A stretch of 64,000 bases of DNA. It comes from Crocinitomicaceae bacterium. GTDB taxonomy: Bacteria; Bacteroidota; Bacteroidia; Flavobacteriales_D; Crocinitomicaceae. Positions 39,593 to 49,006 of this stretch are shown one piece after another. A program made the translations under genes and the position numbers. Numbering within the stretch: the first letter of the stretch is position 1; each line of letters starts with the position of its first letter. The stretch is from the NCBI GenBank assembly GCA_022447585.1, contig JAKVAR010000014.1:309130-373129 (forward strand), read 5' to 3'. A model generated the notes under the pieces. It was not told the origin of the DNA and made no database searches. It saw only the letters and a program-made list of their open reading frames with translations.

Positions 39593-40786
39593 TCGTTAAT
39601 TTTTGTTGGTAATTTAATGCAAACAGAAGACTCATTTCTCTTGAAGTTTCCATCTATTTGATCTGTAAGTAATTGAAGTAGTTCTTCTCCAAAACTTTGT
39701 TTAGTTGGCTTTTTCCTTTTTCCGTTATCGTTATAGTTAAATTGAATAGTTTTGCTGTCAGCTAAATCAATTTTAATTTCAATTTTTCCTTTGTCTAATG
39801 CCGTAAAAGCTTGTTTCATTGAGTTTTTTATCAGTTCATTTATGATTAATCCAACTGGAACCACTGATGTTAAATCAAGTTCGGAAATGTTCACTGATAG
39901 TTTAATTTCAATTTGTTCAGTGCTATCGTGTAATTGCTTTATTTTTTGAATTAAGGAAGTAATGTATTCTTTGAGCTCCAACTGTGATAATTCGCCTAGT
40001 TCATAAAGCTTTTTATGAATCATGGAAATGGTCATTATTCTGTTTATTGCCTGCGTGAAGTGTTTCTTAGTTTCCGTTGATTGAATTTCTCAACTCTTTA
40101 TACGTAAAAGGCTTACAACGATTTGAAGGTTGTTTTTTATGCGATGGTGGACTTCTTTTAAGGGTGTAACATTTTCATTATTCTGAATCTCTAATTGTTT
40201 ATTGGTAGATTTTAATTCATTTTCTGCATATCGTTGAAATTTTATATTCTGATTGATGAAATAAATCAATACGAAAATGGCAAAGATAAGCTCGAATCAA
40301 CTTGCGATTAATTCATAGGTGGTTATCGTCCTTATTGATTCTATGTGGTTGTTAAGTCGAAATAGAACAAAATACAATATCGAGATGGAGTGCACGGCTA
40401 TAAAGCCTAGGGCAATTCGGTATGATAATCCTATGTGCGCAAAAAGAATAGTACAGGTTATCCAAATTATATCTTAATAATGTAATGTATACATAATGGT
40501 ATTAAATGACAGTATAATCATTATTGATGCTGAACTTGTACATAGCCAAAAAACAAATTTTGTTTTTTTTTTGTATTGTACATATATACATATAGATTAT
40601 AGAAGTTACAGAACAGCCTGGTGTTGTTATATATATTCCAAATGTTGTGATGTCAATTGTAACAAAAACAGCGGATAAAATTGAGAATACAATTATGGAT
40701 AGCAGGGTTAATCTCCATGCTAATTCGAAAATGCCGAGTTCATAGTAATTTGATGTAAATGAGGCGTCAGGATTGAAAATTCGCAT
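39589..40786 (-). pseudogene. Broken membrane sensor histidine kinase (HisKA_2/HATPase)
   Basis: Reading the minus strand through shows one continuous kinase broken by four lesions. The N-terminal membrane part (from MRIFNPDASFTSNYYELG at 40786) is intact up to a 10-base poly-A (T on the plus strand, 40563-40572), where the frame shifts by one. After that the right frame is stopped by TAA (40474-40476), TGA (40297-40299) and TGA (40090-40092). Between the stops the H-box VHHRIKNNLQIVVSLL and then SMIHKKLYELGELSQ are clear. The last 148 codons form an open HATPase domain with INELIKNS and DNG. With this many lesions the gene is not functional as written. Confidence 0.85.
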
Positions 40787-40817
40787 GCGTTAAATGTAGA
40801 ATCATGCGTTAAATGTA
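40784..40817. repeat. 15-bp direct repeat at the start of the kinase pseudogene
   Basis: CATGCGTTAAATGTA occurs at 40784-40798 and 40803-40817. The first copy contains the start codon of the broken kinase (minus strand). Confidence 0.6.
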
Positions 40818-40858
40818 TAATGTTGATGCTGTTTGAAAATATAAATGGGAGGCTTTTT

Positions 40859-41401
40859 TTAGTCTCGAACATTAACTCTCCACCATTTTTTATAGCCTTT
40901 CACGAAGTTGACTTTTTTTAAATCTCGTGGCGTAGGATATTTAAATTCTGCCTGACAGGGTTGATTTTCATTTTCGTAAAAGGAGTAGGTTATAATGTTA
41001 AAGAATGGGGTGGCTTTTTTTGTTTCAGGATTTAGGCCCCAAGTATAGTTCATGTATAAAACAGATGAAAAATTGTTGTCCGATTGTTTGGTCATTTCTT
41101 TGGTGTTTGCGCCTGAAGCTGTGAACTGAACTGAAGCAATTAGTTCTGATGTAATTTTTACACTATACATTTCAGAATTCCAGTTGCATTCTACTATTTC
41201 AGTATCAGTGACCTTTATGAATTCTATGCTCGATGCGTATTCGCCTTTATAGTCACAGCAGTCACAGTAATCGAAAATGAAAGGATTCTTTTTTAATTCT
41301 TTAACTACGTTTTCTGCTTCTTCAAATGTTAGGTTATCCCAAGCGTCAGCAAAAGAAAATAACGGGATTGAAAAGAGTAATAGGGTTATTAACTGCTTCA
41401 T
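40859..41401 (-). CDS. Secreted protein of unknown function
   Basis: 180 residues with a signal peptide (1-18, ending FSFADA). After the signal there is a helix (FEEAENVVKELKKNPF), a Cys cluster DYCDCCDY (about 44-51), then a beta-rich domain ending in a basic, aromatic tail, KGYKKWWRVNVRD. No family is recognised. The gene is on its own, and a relic with a similar DLKK...WW tail lies directly upstream on the same strand. Confidence 0.6.
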   Translation of the reverse strand: MKQLITLLLFSIPLFSFADAWDNLTFEEAENVVKELKKNPFIFDYCDCCDYKGEYASSIEFIKVTDTEIVECNWNSEMYSVKITSELIASVQFTASGANTKEMTKQSDNNFSSVLYMNYTWGLNPETKKATPFFNIITYSFYENENQPCQAEFKYPTPRDLKKVNFVKGYKKWWRVNVRD

Positions 41402-41716
41402 TTTTAGTTAGTTTTTTCTTGAGTCTATTTCCAGAATTGCCACCAAGATTTTGATTTAGTCTTTTTTAGATCGGGTGATGATTTTTTTAGTTCTACTTTA
41501 GATTTATCAACCCATCCGTTTTTTTTTTTTTTTTTTTTTCTTTGATCGCACCCATTGTTTTTCAATCCAAAGAAGTATTAAAACTACTTCTTGCTTAGCA
41601 GAAGTCTTGCTCTGAATTGTTTCGTTTTGCAAAACTTATTTTTTTATGAATAACAACCTGTCTTTCATATAAGTTACAATTTAATGATGTGAATATCAAA
41701 TGATAATTCTATACAT
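41402..41716. other. Intergenic region with poly-T tract and coding relic
   Basis: 315 bases without an intact gene. On the minus strand, 41425-41520 reads GWVDKSKVELKKSSPDLKK then TKSKSWWQFWK and a stop. It is joined to a 21-base poly-A (41519-41539), and the open frames on the two sides of that tract differ by one base. Confidence 0.5.
41519..41539 (+). repeat. 21-base poly-T tract
   Basis: An unbroken run of 21 T residues, the longest homopolymer in the window, prone to slippage in replication and sequencing. Confidence 0.9.
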
Positions 41717-42163
41717 TTAAAGTACGTCGAGTAATTCAATTTCAAAGATTAATACAGAATTGGCAGGAATAGATCCGTTTGCTTCATCTCCATAACCGAG
41801 ACCTGATGGAATTAATAAAATTCCTGAACCACCTTCTTTAAAATGGGGGATGCCTTCAGTCCAGCCTGCGATTACACTGGATAAGTTAAATGTAATTCCA
41901 GCTGAAGTGCTTTCATCGAAAATAACATTGTTTGTATAGTATCCTTTATAATCTACCGTTACATTAGAAGATGCTGAGCATGAAGCTCCTGTTCCCGGGT
42001 CGGTCGTAACAATATATAAACCAGAACCTGTAGCCGTTGCTGCTAGATTGTTATCCTCAATGTATTGCTTAATAATTGCATCATCTTCTTCGGCTTGTTT
42101 TTTGGCTTTATTACATGACGCTAAAGAGAATATTCCGATAAATAAGAATAAATAATTTTTCAT
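41717..42163 (-). CDS. FKBP-type peptidyl-prolyl isomerase lipoprotein
   Basis: 148 residues. The lipoprotein signal (lipobox LASC, residue 17) is followed by a short helix and one FKBP domain (about 50-148): VTVDYKGYYTNNVIFDES, then VIAGWTEGIPHFKEGG, IPSGLGYGDEANG and VLIFEIELLDVL. Such proteins speed proline isomerisation in the periplasm or at the outer membrane. Most active-site aromatics appear kept (Y, F, W in the blocks above). A TATCTTCA box lies 4 bases before the start. Confidence 0.88.
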   Translation of the reverse strand: MKNYLFLFIGIFSLASCNKAKKQAEEDDAIIKQYIEDNNLAATATGSGLYIVTTDPGTGASCSASSNVTVDYKGYYTNNVIFDESTSAGITFNLSSVIAGWTEGIPHFKEGGSGILLIPSGLGYGDEANGSIPANSVLIFEIELLDVL

Positions 42164-42167
42164 AAAT

Positions 42168-42175
42168 TGAAGATA
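42168..42175 (-). promoter_or_regulatory. Putative -7 box of the FKBP gene, nearly leaderless
   Basis: TATCTTCA on the minus strand, identical to the box before the hexosaminidase gene and, as there, 4 bases before the start codon. Confidence 0.4.
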
Positions 42176-42189
42176 TAAAAATATATAAA

Positions 42190-42229
42190 ATGCAAAAACC
42201 CTAAGGAAATTGATACTCCTTAGGGTTTT
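42190..42229 (-). terminator. Terminator after tRNA-Asp
   Basis: A perfect 13-bp stem (42195-42207 with 42217-42229, AAAACCCTAAGGA) with a 9-base loop, on the 3' side of the minus-strand tRNA gene; a short T run follows. Confidence 0.85.
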
Positions 42230-42272
42230 CTAGTCTCACAGCCATATGAGCTTAAGTTTTGTTCTTTCGAAC

Positions 42273-42349
42273 TGGCGGTCTGGACGGGACTCGAACCCGC
42301 GACCCCATGCGTGACAGGCATGTATTCTAACCAACTGAACTACCAAACC
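42273..42349 (-). tRNA. tRNA-Asp (anticodon GTC), CCA encoded
   Basis: Minus-strand cloverleaf. The acceptor arms GGTTTGG/CCAGACC pair with one G-T wobble, the D-arm has AGTTCAGTTGGTTAGA, the anticodon stem is CATGC/GCATG with loop CTGTCAC (anticodon GTC), and the T-arm is GCGGGTTCGAGTCCCGT. The discriminator is G, and CCA is written in the DNA (42275-42273). A strong terminator follows, so it is a single tRNA unit. Confidence 0.95.
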
Positions 42350-42462
42350 AATATTCCGAGTCTTTCAACTATTGACAACAGTCAATTTTAGAATTTGTAT
42401 ACGCCTTTCATTCAAAGCGTGGGCAAATGTAATATATTTTTTTGAATAAATCGATTGATTTC

Positions 42463-42494
42463 AAAAAAAAGAGGGAAATATTTCTATCCCCCTC
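42463..42494 (-). terminator. Terminator of the T9SS type A protein gene
   Basis: Stem GAGGG (42471-42475) with CCCTC (42490-42494), followed on the minus strand by eight T residues, 20 bases past the stop at 42514. Confidence 0.8.
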
Positions 42495-42513
42495 GTTTTT
42501 TAGAGTAAGTATG

Positions 42514-43239
42514 TTATTTAATAACAAGTTTTTCTGTTGCCAATACTCCATTTGAAGTGTAAACAGTATAAATATAGATTCCTGAATTTAACTCGCTAAC
42601 ATCTATTGTATTAACACCTGAGTTAATTTCAGAAGAAATGACTAATTGACCTGAAAGGTTTGAAATTGCAATAGATTCAGCATCAGTTCCGTTAACTTCA
42701 ACATTGATTGTTGTAGTCGCTGGGTTTGGAGCAACTAAAACAGCTGTAGTGTTAAATCCAAAGATGCTTTCAACGTCATTAGTTCCTTCAACGAAGATTG
42801 TAGATGCGCAACTTAAATTATTCATCATATTTGGCTCAGTAGTAGGAGTCTGGTTTGTTCCTTCATACAAGAAAACTTCAACGCAAAGATCTTGGGCTCC
42901 CGCCAATCCTGCTGGAATTAGAGGGAAGTTAATTCCGGGGAAAGCGTAGTCAAAGGTCCCACCTGGTGCAACTGTTGCGTTTGCTCTATCAACCAAAAAT
43001 ACATTGTTACTAGTAACATTATTACCTGCAACTGTGATCCAGAAATAAACGCTATCAGTAACAATTAGATCAACTGATCCCGAATTTGTAACTGTAAAGT
43101 TAACATCAAAGGGAACCCCTGCCTCAATAGTTTGAGAAGGTATAGGTGTCGACATAGATACGGAAATATCTTTTTGGGCAAATGTTGATAGTGATAATGC
43201 TCCAATTGCGAAGCATCCTAAAAGTAAATTTTTCATCAT
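42514..43239 (-). CDS. Secreted T9SS type A protein with CARDB-like domain
   Basis: 241 residues. A signal peptide (1-21, ending TFAQ) is followed by one Ig-like CARDB domain (about 30-150; SQTIEAGVPFDVNFTVTNSG) and a T9SS type A sorting domain (about 165-241; VAPNPATTTINVEV, NLSGQLV, LNSGIYIYTVYT, final KLVIK). It is secreted and may be released or attached to the surface. The small size, one binding-type domain plus the sorting tail, is unusual but complete. A TATATTCG box (43258-43265) lies 18 bases before the start. Confidence 0.83.
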   Translation of the reverse strand: MMKNLLLGCFAIGALSLSTFAQKDISVSMSTPIPSQTIEAGVPFDVNFTVTNSGSVDLIVTDSVYFWITVAGNNVTSNNVFLVDRANATVAPGGTFDYAFPGINFPLIPAGLAGAQDLCVEVFLYEGTNQTPTTEPNMMNNLSCASTIFVEGTNDVESIFGFNTTAVLVAPNPATTTINVEVNGTDAESIAISNLSGQLVISSEINSGVNTIDVSELNSGIYIYTVYTSNGVLATEKLVIK

Positions 43240-43257
43240 AATTATTATTTTTTTATA

Positions 43258-43265
43258 CGAATATA
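43258..43265 (-). promoter_or_regulatory. Putative -7 box of the T9SS type A protein gene
   Basis: TATATTCG on the minus strand, one mismatch to TAnnTTTG, 18 bases before the start codon. Confidence 0.4.
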
Positions 43266-43332
43266 AGGCCTTATATCTAAGCGAAGATGTAGAAGAGGAT
43301 CTTATTGTTTAAACGGTAGTCTTATCGAGATG

Positions 43333-43361
43333 AATGGTAAACAAATCAACTATTTACCATT
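43333..43361. repeat. Perfect 9-bp inverted repeat upstream of the large kinase
   Basis: AATGGTAAA (43333-43341) and TTTACCATT (43353-43361), 11 bases apart, in the divergent region between a T9SS gene and the large kinase. It is a possible operator. Confidence 0.45.
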
Positions 43362-43519
43362 AACAAATCTTTGAAAAAAGGAGAATCTCATAAGGAAAAG
43401 TTAAATTTTTATTAAATATCAGTTATAATATAATATTAATCACTTAAGCCTGATTTTCTTGCACTTGTAATTAAAAAAAGTTAAATTGTAATACCAAACT
43501 ACTAAAATCACTAGGACTT

Positions 43520-46500
43520 TTGACTAAGTTGACTACAGAAAAATCGCTGTTAAAAGCATCGGTTCTTGATGCTTTAAGTTCACACATCGCAGTTGTCGAT
43601 GAGAACGGAATTATTATAGAAACAAATCGAGCCTGGGAAGAATTCGGTAAGAATTATAATTCTTCAAAATCAAAACGCATAGGCAAGGGAGAGGACTATT
43701 TTAATGTTATCAGAGATCTGGATTCAGAAAATGGAGATAAATTATGCACAAACCTTCGTGAGATAATTAACGGAAAACGGGATTATTTTTATTTTGATTA
43801 CCCTTGTCATACGGAAAATGAGAAGAGGTGGTATACAATGCGTGTTACCTCTGCGCCAGAAGTTAAAGGGGCAGTTATTGCGCATTCCAATATTACAGAA
43901 AGAGTTTTAGCAGAATACAAATTAAAAGAACAAGAGAAAGAAGCAAATGAGTTTGCCCGTATTATTAATGAATCGTTAAATGAGGTTTATATTTTCGATT
44001 CAGAGTCCTTATTATACATAGATGTGAATAATGGTGGACAGATGAATATAGGTTATTCAATGAAAGAGCTGCGAAAATTAACACCTATAGATCTTAAGCC
44101 AGAGTTTGACGAAGATTCGTTCAAAAGGCTTATCAATGGATTTGAAAATTCTGATAAAGTAAAGATCCAGTTTGAAACATATCATAAACGGAAGGATGGT
44201 TCATTTTATGCCGTAGAAGTTCATTTACAGAAGTCTTTTTATAAGGAGAAAAATGCCTTTTTAGCCATGGTAATGGATATTTCTCAAAGGAAGGAGTCTC
44301 AACTTAAGCTAATTAAGAATGAACGCGAATTTCGTTCCCTTGCAGAAAATGCTCCTTATCACTTTATTAAACTGAGTAGATATTATAGAATTGAATTTAT
44401 TAATCGCGGTGGTTTTGGTTTTTCGCGAGAAGATTTGATTGGTAAATCTGCGTTCGATGTAATTGATCCGAAGAATGGTAGTCTAGTCAGACAGAAGTTG
44501 AACTCCGTTTTTGAAAACGGTAAACCAGTATATTATGAGTCAATCAGAAGGATAAGTAAGGAGGAGAGTATCGTTTTTGCAACACAAGTTGGACCTGTTA
44601 AAAATGATACAGGGGATGTGGTTAGTTTGATCGTTATTATGCGGGATATTACAGAGGAGTCTAAATACAAACGAGAATTAGAGGTTGCACATTCCGAGCT
44701 TATTAAAATTGATGAAATTAATCAATTTGCCCTGTACAAGGATAATTCAATGGATGAGCTCATACAAAAAATGATGGGGCTTCTGGCGCAATTTGCTAAC
44801 TTCAAAAATGGTCGCTTTTACATTTGTGACAAAAATTACAAAAAATTAATTCTCAAACATCAGGAAGTTTCAAGTTCTATCGCCCAAGTTATAAAAACAA
44901 TTGTTGGTTCGAATAAGGAAGGAATGGTCCTTTCAGTGAAAGAAGGATCAATTTTATTAGATATTCTTGAGTCAGATAAAACAAAAGTTATTCATGGGAA
45001 AGCTGGAATTAATTCATTTATCGAGCAATTATGGAGTATTTCTAAATATAAGAAAATAGCTGCTGAGATAATTGATTTAATGCATGTGAAAACTATACTT
45101 TTTATTCCTATGTCGATTCAAGGTGAGGTTTTTGGTTTAATGACTTTAATGTTTGATCAAGAATTGAAAGGGGAGAAGATCGACAAAATTCAACGTTATG
45201 TTAATGGCGTGAAATCTGCACTGGGTAAGAAATATGCTTCAGAGAAGATTGAGGAGAGTGAATTGAGGTATAAAACTCTATTTGAAAGTATTAATGAAGG
45301 TTTTGTGATGATGTCTCCAGAAGGTGAGATTCAAATGACAAACCCCAAATTTAGAAATCTTTTAGGTTATGATGAGAATGAATTAATTGGAATGAAGGGT
45401 AATGATATTTTAAAAGGAGTATCGAAACGTCAATTTAATGAAAAGTTAGATGAACGCCGTTCAGGAAAGTCTGAAACCTATGAATCTACTTTAAGAAAAT
45501 ATAACGGAGAAAGAATTTGGGTTGAGATCAATGCATCCCCTAGATTTAATTCAAAAAATGAGTTTATTGGAGCCGTTTCTCTAATTCGAGATATTACGGA
45601 TAAAAAGAGAAAAGAAGCTTGGAGCTATATTAGTTCGAGTATTACGGAAGTAATTAGTTCTGAAGATGTGAGTCTTCAGGATATATTATCATCTGCCCAG
45701 AAAGTATTATCGACATATATGTCCTCTGAAAATTTTTATGTATGTCAAAGAAAAGGTGATGGTGAAATTCAGTTTGTTTATTATGAAAATGTCAACTCCA
45801 ATAAAGTTGCACCCTTCACGGGAAAAATAGAAAATGGTTTAATTGAACTGATATTATCTACAGGTGATCCACTGATTCTTAATGAAGAAGAATTAAAAGA
45901 GTTTGTACCGAAAAAACAAAAAGCTAAATCTAAAGCGCTTTATAAGTCATGGATTGGAGCTCCATTGATTTCTAAAGGACATGTAATAGGAGTTATTGCC
46001 TGTCAAGTATACAGTAATAAAAATAGCTATGATCAGTTTGATTTAGATCTACTTCAGTATATAGGCCAGCAGCTTGGAGTTTACATAGAAAAAATTAAAT
46101 CACTAGAAGATAAAGAACGATTGATTAGTATTTCAAGAGATCTTATCTGTGTTGCTGGTCATGATGGTTACTTTAAGTATGTAAACCCTGCATTCACAGA
46201 AGTTTTAGGTTATACTAAAGAGGAGCTTTTGAACAATCCTTTTGTGACTTTTGTTCATCCTGAAGATCACCATTCCGTTGAGGGGGAAATGGATAATCTT
46301 AATGCCGGAAATCAAACTATGGGGTATGTTAACCGATATATTGCTAAAGACGGAGATATTGTGTGGCTCAGTTGGTTGGCTACACCCATAGAGGAGGATG
46401 GTTTATACTATTGTATAGCCAGGGATATTACTAAAGAACGGGAAGTTCAGAACAGGATTAAAGAAAGTGAAAGGAGATATCGCGGTATTTTTGAAGGAAT

Positions 46501-48001
46501 GAATGAAGGTATTCTCTATTCTGGACCTGCAGGAGAAATATTAGAGGTGAATCCTGGTTTTTGTAGAACTCTTGGTTATTCTAGGGAAGAGCTTATCGGT
46601 AAGATTGGTTATGACCTTTTGCATGATGAGTCAACTGCCTTGAGACTGAAGCAAAAGTTGAAGTATAGAGAAAATGGAGATTCTGGAAATTATGAAACCA
46701 CTTTTTTAACAAAATCTAGGGGGGAAATTATTGTTCAAGTTTCTTCTGCACCGAATTATGATAATGAAGGTAAGTTTAGTGGTGTTTTATCCATTATAAT
46801 GGAAATTACCGAGCGTAAAAGAGCAGAATTAGAGGCTTTAAGGTTAAAAGAAGCGTTTACGCTTCAGCTTAAAGAAAAGGTACAAGAACGTACTAGAGAG
46901 CTTGAAGAGGCACAGTTGGAGAGTAAGTATCAGCTGGATACTTTGAATGAATCCGCACTTGTTTCGGTAACGGACCTTAATGGTATAATTACCTATGCAA
47001 ATAATAAGTTCTGTAAACGATCAAAGTTTTTACCAGAGGAGCTGATAGGTGAAACACATAGAATTCTGAAGTCAGAGAAGCAAGATCCTAAAGTTTTTGT
47101 GGATCTATGGCAAACAATCTCAGCAGGAAATGTTTGGAATGGTGAAATCATGAATAAGGCGAAGGACGGAACTTTTTATTGGGTTGACACTACAATAGTT
47201 CCTTTCTTTAATACGCGTGGAGAAATTGATAAATATGTTTCTGTTCGATTTGATATTACTCAGCAGAAAGAGCAGCAGCAACAGCTTGTGGCCTCCTTGG
47301 AAAAAGAGCAAGAGTTGAGTGAATTGAAATCAAGATTCGTCGCAACAGCTTCGCATCAGTTCAGGACCCCGCTTTCAGTTATCCAATCAAAAATGGCTGT
47401 TTTGGCTATGCAAGAAAGTTCGATGGGGAGTAAATTCAAGCCCAAGTTTAACGCTGTTTTCAAAACTATTCAAGAACAAATTAAGCGCATGACAAGCTTA
47501 ATGAATGAGGTGTTAATATTAGGTAAAATAAATGCAGGAAATATAAACGTGAGTCTTGAGTCATCTGATTTAAGAGAAGTCTGTCAAGAGATGATTGGAA
47601 ACTTCAATATTATTTTTGGAAATTCTATAATCAATATGGAAATAACAGGTGAACCATACGAAATTGACATAGACAGGAAGTTGTTTGAGAATTCTGTTTC
47701 AAACCTACTGTCTAATGCTATTAAGTATTCACCAGAAGATCCAAAGGTGATAGTTGGAATTCATTTTAAACCAGAACATTTGCTACTTACTGTAAGAGAT
47801 AATGGGATTGGAATTCCAAAAGATGAATTAGAACACTTATTCGAGCCATTCTATCGCGCATCTAATGTAAAGGATGTTCCAGGGACTGGTTTGGGAACGT
47901 CGATCGCTAAAGAGTATTTAGAGTTAATAGGGGGGCGTCTAGACGTTAAAAGTACACTAGGAGAAGGAACAGAAATTATAGTACGATTCAAAAACAATTG
48001 A
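43520..48001 (+). CDS. Giant cytosolic PAS/GAF sensor histidine kinase
   Basis: 1,493 residues with no membrane segment or signal peptide, so a soluble sensor. By motif reading the order is: three PAS domains (about 15-385), a divergent GAF (400-575), PAS (585-705), GAF (715-870), two PAS (875-1120), a coiled coil, a seventh PAS (1130-1250), HisKA with phospho-acceptor His1279 in TASHQFRTPLSVIQ, and HATPase (1380-1490) with DNGIGIP and GTGLGTSIAKEYLE. The start is a TTG at 43520 (TTG 43529 is the alternative); no in-frame ATG precedes the first PAS. A LytTR response regulator starts 2 bases after its stop and is the obvious partner. Confidence 0.87.
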   Translation: MTKLTTEKSLLKASVLDALSSHIAVVDENGIIIETNRAWEEFGKNYNSSKSKRIGKGEDYFNVIRDLDSENGDKLCTNLREIINGKRDYFYFDYPCHTENEKRWYTMRVTSAPEVKGAVIAHSNITERVLAEYKLKEQEKEANEFARIINESLNEVYIFDSESLLYIDVNNGGQMNIGYSMKELRKLTPIDLKPEFDEDSFKRLINGFENSDKVKIQFETYHKRKDGSFYAVEVHLQKSFYKEKNAFLAMVMDISQRKESQLKLIKNEREFRSLAENAPYHFIKLSRYYRIEFINRGGFGFSREDLIGKSAFDVIDPKNGSLVRQKLNSVFENGKPVYYESIRRISKEESIVFATQVGPVKNDTGDVVSLIVIMRDITEESKYKRELEVAHSELIKIDEINQFALYKDNSMDELIQKMMGLLAQFANFKNGRFYICDKNYKKLILKHQEVSSSIAQVIKTIVGSNKEGMVLSVKEGSILLDILESDKTKVIHGKAGINSFIEQLWSISKYKKIAAEIIDLMHVKTILFIPMSIQGEVFGLMTLMFDQELKGEKIDKIQRYVNGVKSALGKKYASEKIEESELRYKTLFESINEGFVMMSPEGEIQMTNPKFRNLLGYDENELIGMKGNDILKGVSKRQFNEKLDERRSGKSETYESTLRKYNGERIWVEINASPRFNSKNEFIGAVSLIRDITDKKRKEAWSYISSSITEVISSEDVSLQDILSSAQKVLSTYMSSENFYVCQRKGDGEIQFVYYENVNSNKVAPFTGKIENGLIELILSTGDPLILNEEELKEFVPKKQKAKSKALYKSWIGAPLISKGHVIGVIACQVYSNKNSYDQFDLDLLQYIGQQLGVYIEKIKSLEDKERLISISRDLICVAGHDGYFKYVNPAFTEVLGYTKEELLNNPFVTFVHPEDHHSVEGEMDNLNAGNQTMGYVNRYIAKDGDIVWLSWLATPIEEDGLYYCIARDITKEREVQNRIKESERRYRGIFEGMNEGILYSGPAGEILEVNPGFCRTLGYSREELIGKIGYDLLHDESTALRLKQKLKYRENGDSGNYETTFLTKSRGEIIVQVSSAPNYDNEGKFSGVLSIIMEITERKRAELEALRLKEAFTLQLKEKVQERTRELEEAQLESKYQLDTLNESALVSVTDLNGIITYANNKFCKRSKFLPEELIGETHRILKSEKQDPKVFVDLWQTISAGNVWNGEIMNKAKDGTFYWVDTTIVPFFNTRGEIDKYVSVRFDITQQKEQQQQLVASLEKEQELSELKSRFVATASHQFRTPLSVIQSKMAVLAMQESSMGSKFKPKFNAVFKTIQEQIKRMTSLMNEVLILGKINAGNINVSLESSDLREVCQEMIGNFNIIFGNSIINMEITGEPYEIDIDRKLFENSVSNLLSNAIKYSPEDPKVIVGIHFKPEHLLLTVRDNGIGIPKDELEHLFEPFYRASNVKDVPGTGLGTSIAKEYLELIGGRLDVKSTLGEGTEIIVRFKNN

Positions 48002-48003
48002 TT

Positions 48004-48756
48004 ATGGAGAAAATTTTAGTAGTTGAAGACGAAACGCATCTTAGAGAATCACTTGAGGAGATTTTTAGCTTAGCTGGTTATTCTGTGAATACGGCAGCAA
48101 ATGGAAAAGAAGGCTTTGATTTGATTATTGAAGATAAACCAGATTTGGTTGTTTGCGATGTAAGTATGCCTGAGCTAGATGGATTTGAATTATTAGGAGC
48201 AATAAATAATCGTATGAGAGAAGAGGTTATACCGCCGTTTCTTTTTCTTACAGCAAAAGTGGAATCTCAAGATATTCGTAAAGGAATGAGCCTTGGAGCT
48301 GATGATTATATTTTGAAACCTTTTGATCATTTTAATTTGCTTGAAGTGGTTAGGTTGCGACTGGACAAAAGAAAGAAGCTCTTAGATAAGCTCGGGAGTC
48401 AAAGTCAACCAAAGTCAAATGGAATAAACAAATTAGCATTGCCGAATGAAGAAGGTTTAATTTTGGTTCCGTTTGATAAAATCATTAAATGTGAGGCTGA
48501 CCGCGCATATTGTAATTTCTATCTAAAAGGAGGTGATAAATTGCTGGTGTCAAAGTCAATGAAAGAATTTGAAGAGGTGCTAGTTAGTCATGGATTTATA
48601 AAGGTTCATAATTCAAATATCGTTAATATTAATTTTGCAGAGAAGTATCTAAAAGGTAAAGGAGGGCAGTTGCTAATGACTGATGGTTCTGTAGTACCCG
48701 TTGCCGTCCGGAAAAAGGTAGAGTTAATTAAAATTTTAAAAGGATTATTCTCTTAG
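48004..48756 (+). CDS. LytTR-type response regulator
   Basis: 250 residues: a receiver domain (1-125) with phospho-acceptor Asp52 in VVCDVSMP and the switch Lys in YILKPFDH, then a LytTR DNA-binding domain (about 150-245) with KIIKCEADRAYCNFYL, KSMKEFEEVL and KVHNSNIVNINF. The ATG at 48004 is used; the frame extends only 2 codons upstream. It starts 2 bases after the kinase stop, so kinase and regulator are co-expressed. A close paralog lies at 61146-61928. Confidence 0.9.
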   Translation: MEKILVVEDETHLRESLEEIFSLAGYSVNTAANGKEGFDLIIEDKPDLVVCDVSMPELDGFELLGAINNRMREEVIPPFLFLTAKVESQDIRKGMSLGADDYILKPFDHFNLLEVVRLRLDKRKKLLDKLGSQSQPKSNGINKLALPNEEGLILVPFDKIIKCEADRAYCNFYLKGGDKLLVSKSMKEFEEVLVSHGFIKVHNSNIVNINFAEKYLKGKGGQLLMTDGSVVPVAVRKKVELIKILKGLFS

Positions 48757-48765
48757 AGCAAAGTT

Positions 48766-48852
48766 TTCGAACAAGCACTCGACATCGGAGATTAGTTTTA
48801 ACTTAATTGAATTTACTTATGAACGTCTAATACCGATCGAGTGCTGTTCGAA
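48766..48852. repeat. Long imperfect inverted repeat after the regulator gene
   Basis: The left arm (48766-48788, TTCGAACA then GCACTCGA and TCGG) and right arm (48833-48852) match once a one-base and a two-base bulge are allowed. The arms are about 20 bases with 44 bases between. There is no T run. Confidence 0.5.
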
Positions 48853-48956
48853 TTATTGACTATCTTCCAATACTTAAATGTATTGAATATTCCCTTGTAA
48901 TTGTTGTGGTATTATTCCAACGTATGATTCTACTTTCCCAGAGTAATAGAATTGAA

Positions 48957-48983
48957 AATGGCTTCCTATCTAGGGAAGCCATT
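48957..48983 (-). terminator. Probable terminator of the S8 protease gene
   Basis: A perfect 10-bp stem (48957-48966 with 48974-48983, AATGGCTTCC) with a 7-base loop, 24 bases past the minus-strand stop at 49007. The T run is short. Confidence 0.6.
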
Positions 48984-49006
48984 CCATAAATAAGAGGCAA
49001 GGTTGG

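Noticed and set aside
39589..40786. Recoded TGA (stop read as Trp or Sec) in the broken kinase
   Set aside because: Other genes here end in TGA (for example the kinase at 48001 and the regulator at 61928), one of the stops is TAA, and there is also a frameshift, so decay explains it better.
40502..40786. Independent 94-residue membrane protein
   Set aside because: Joining across the poly-A tract continues into the kinase membrane region, so it is the N-terminal piece of the pseudogene.
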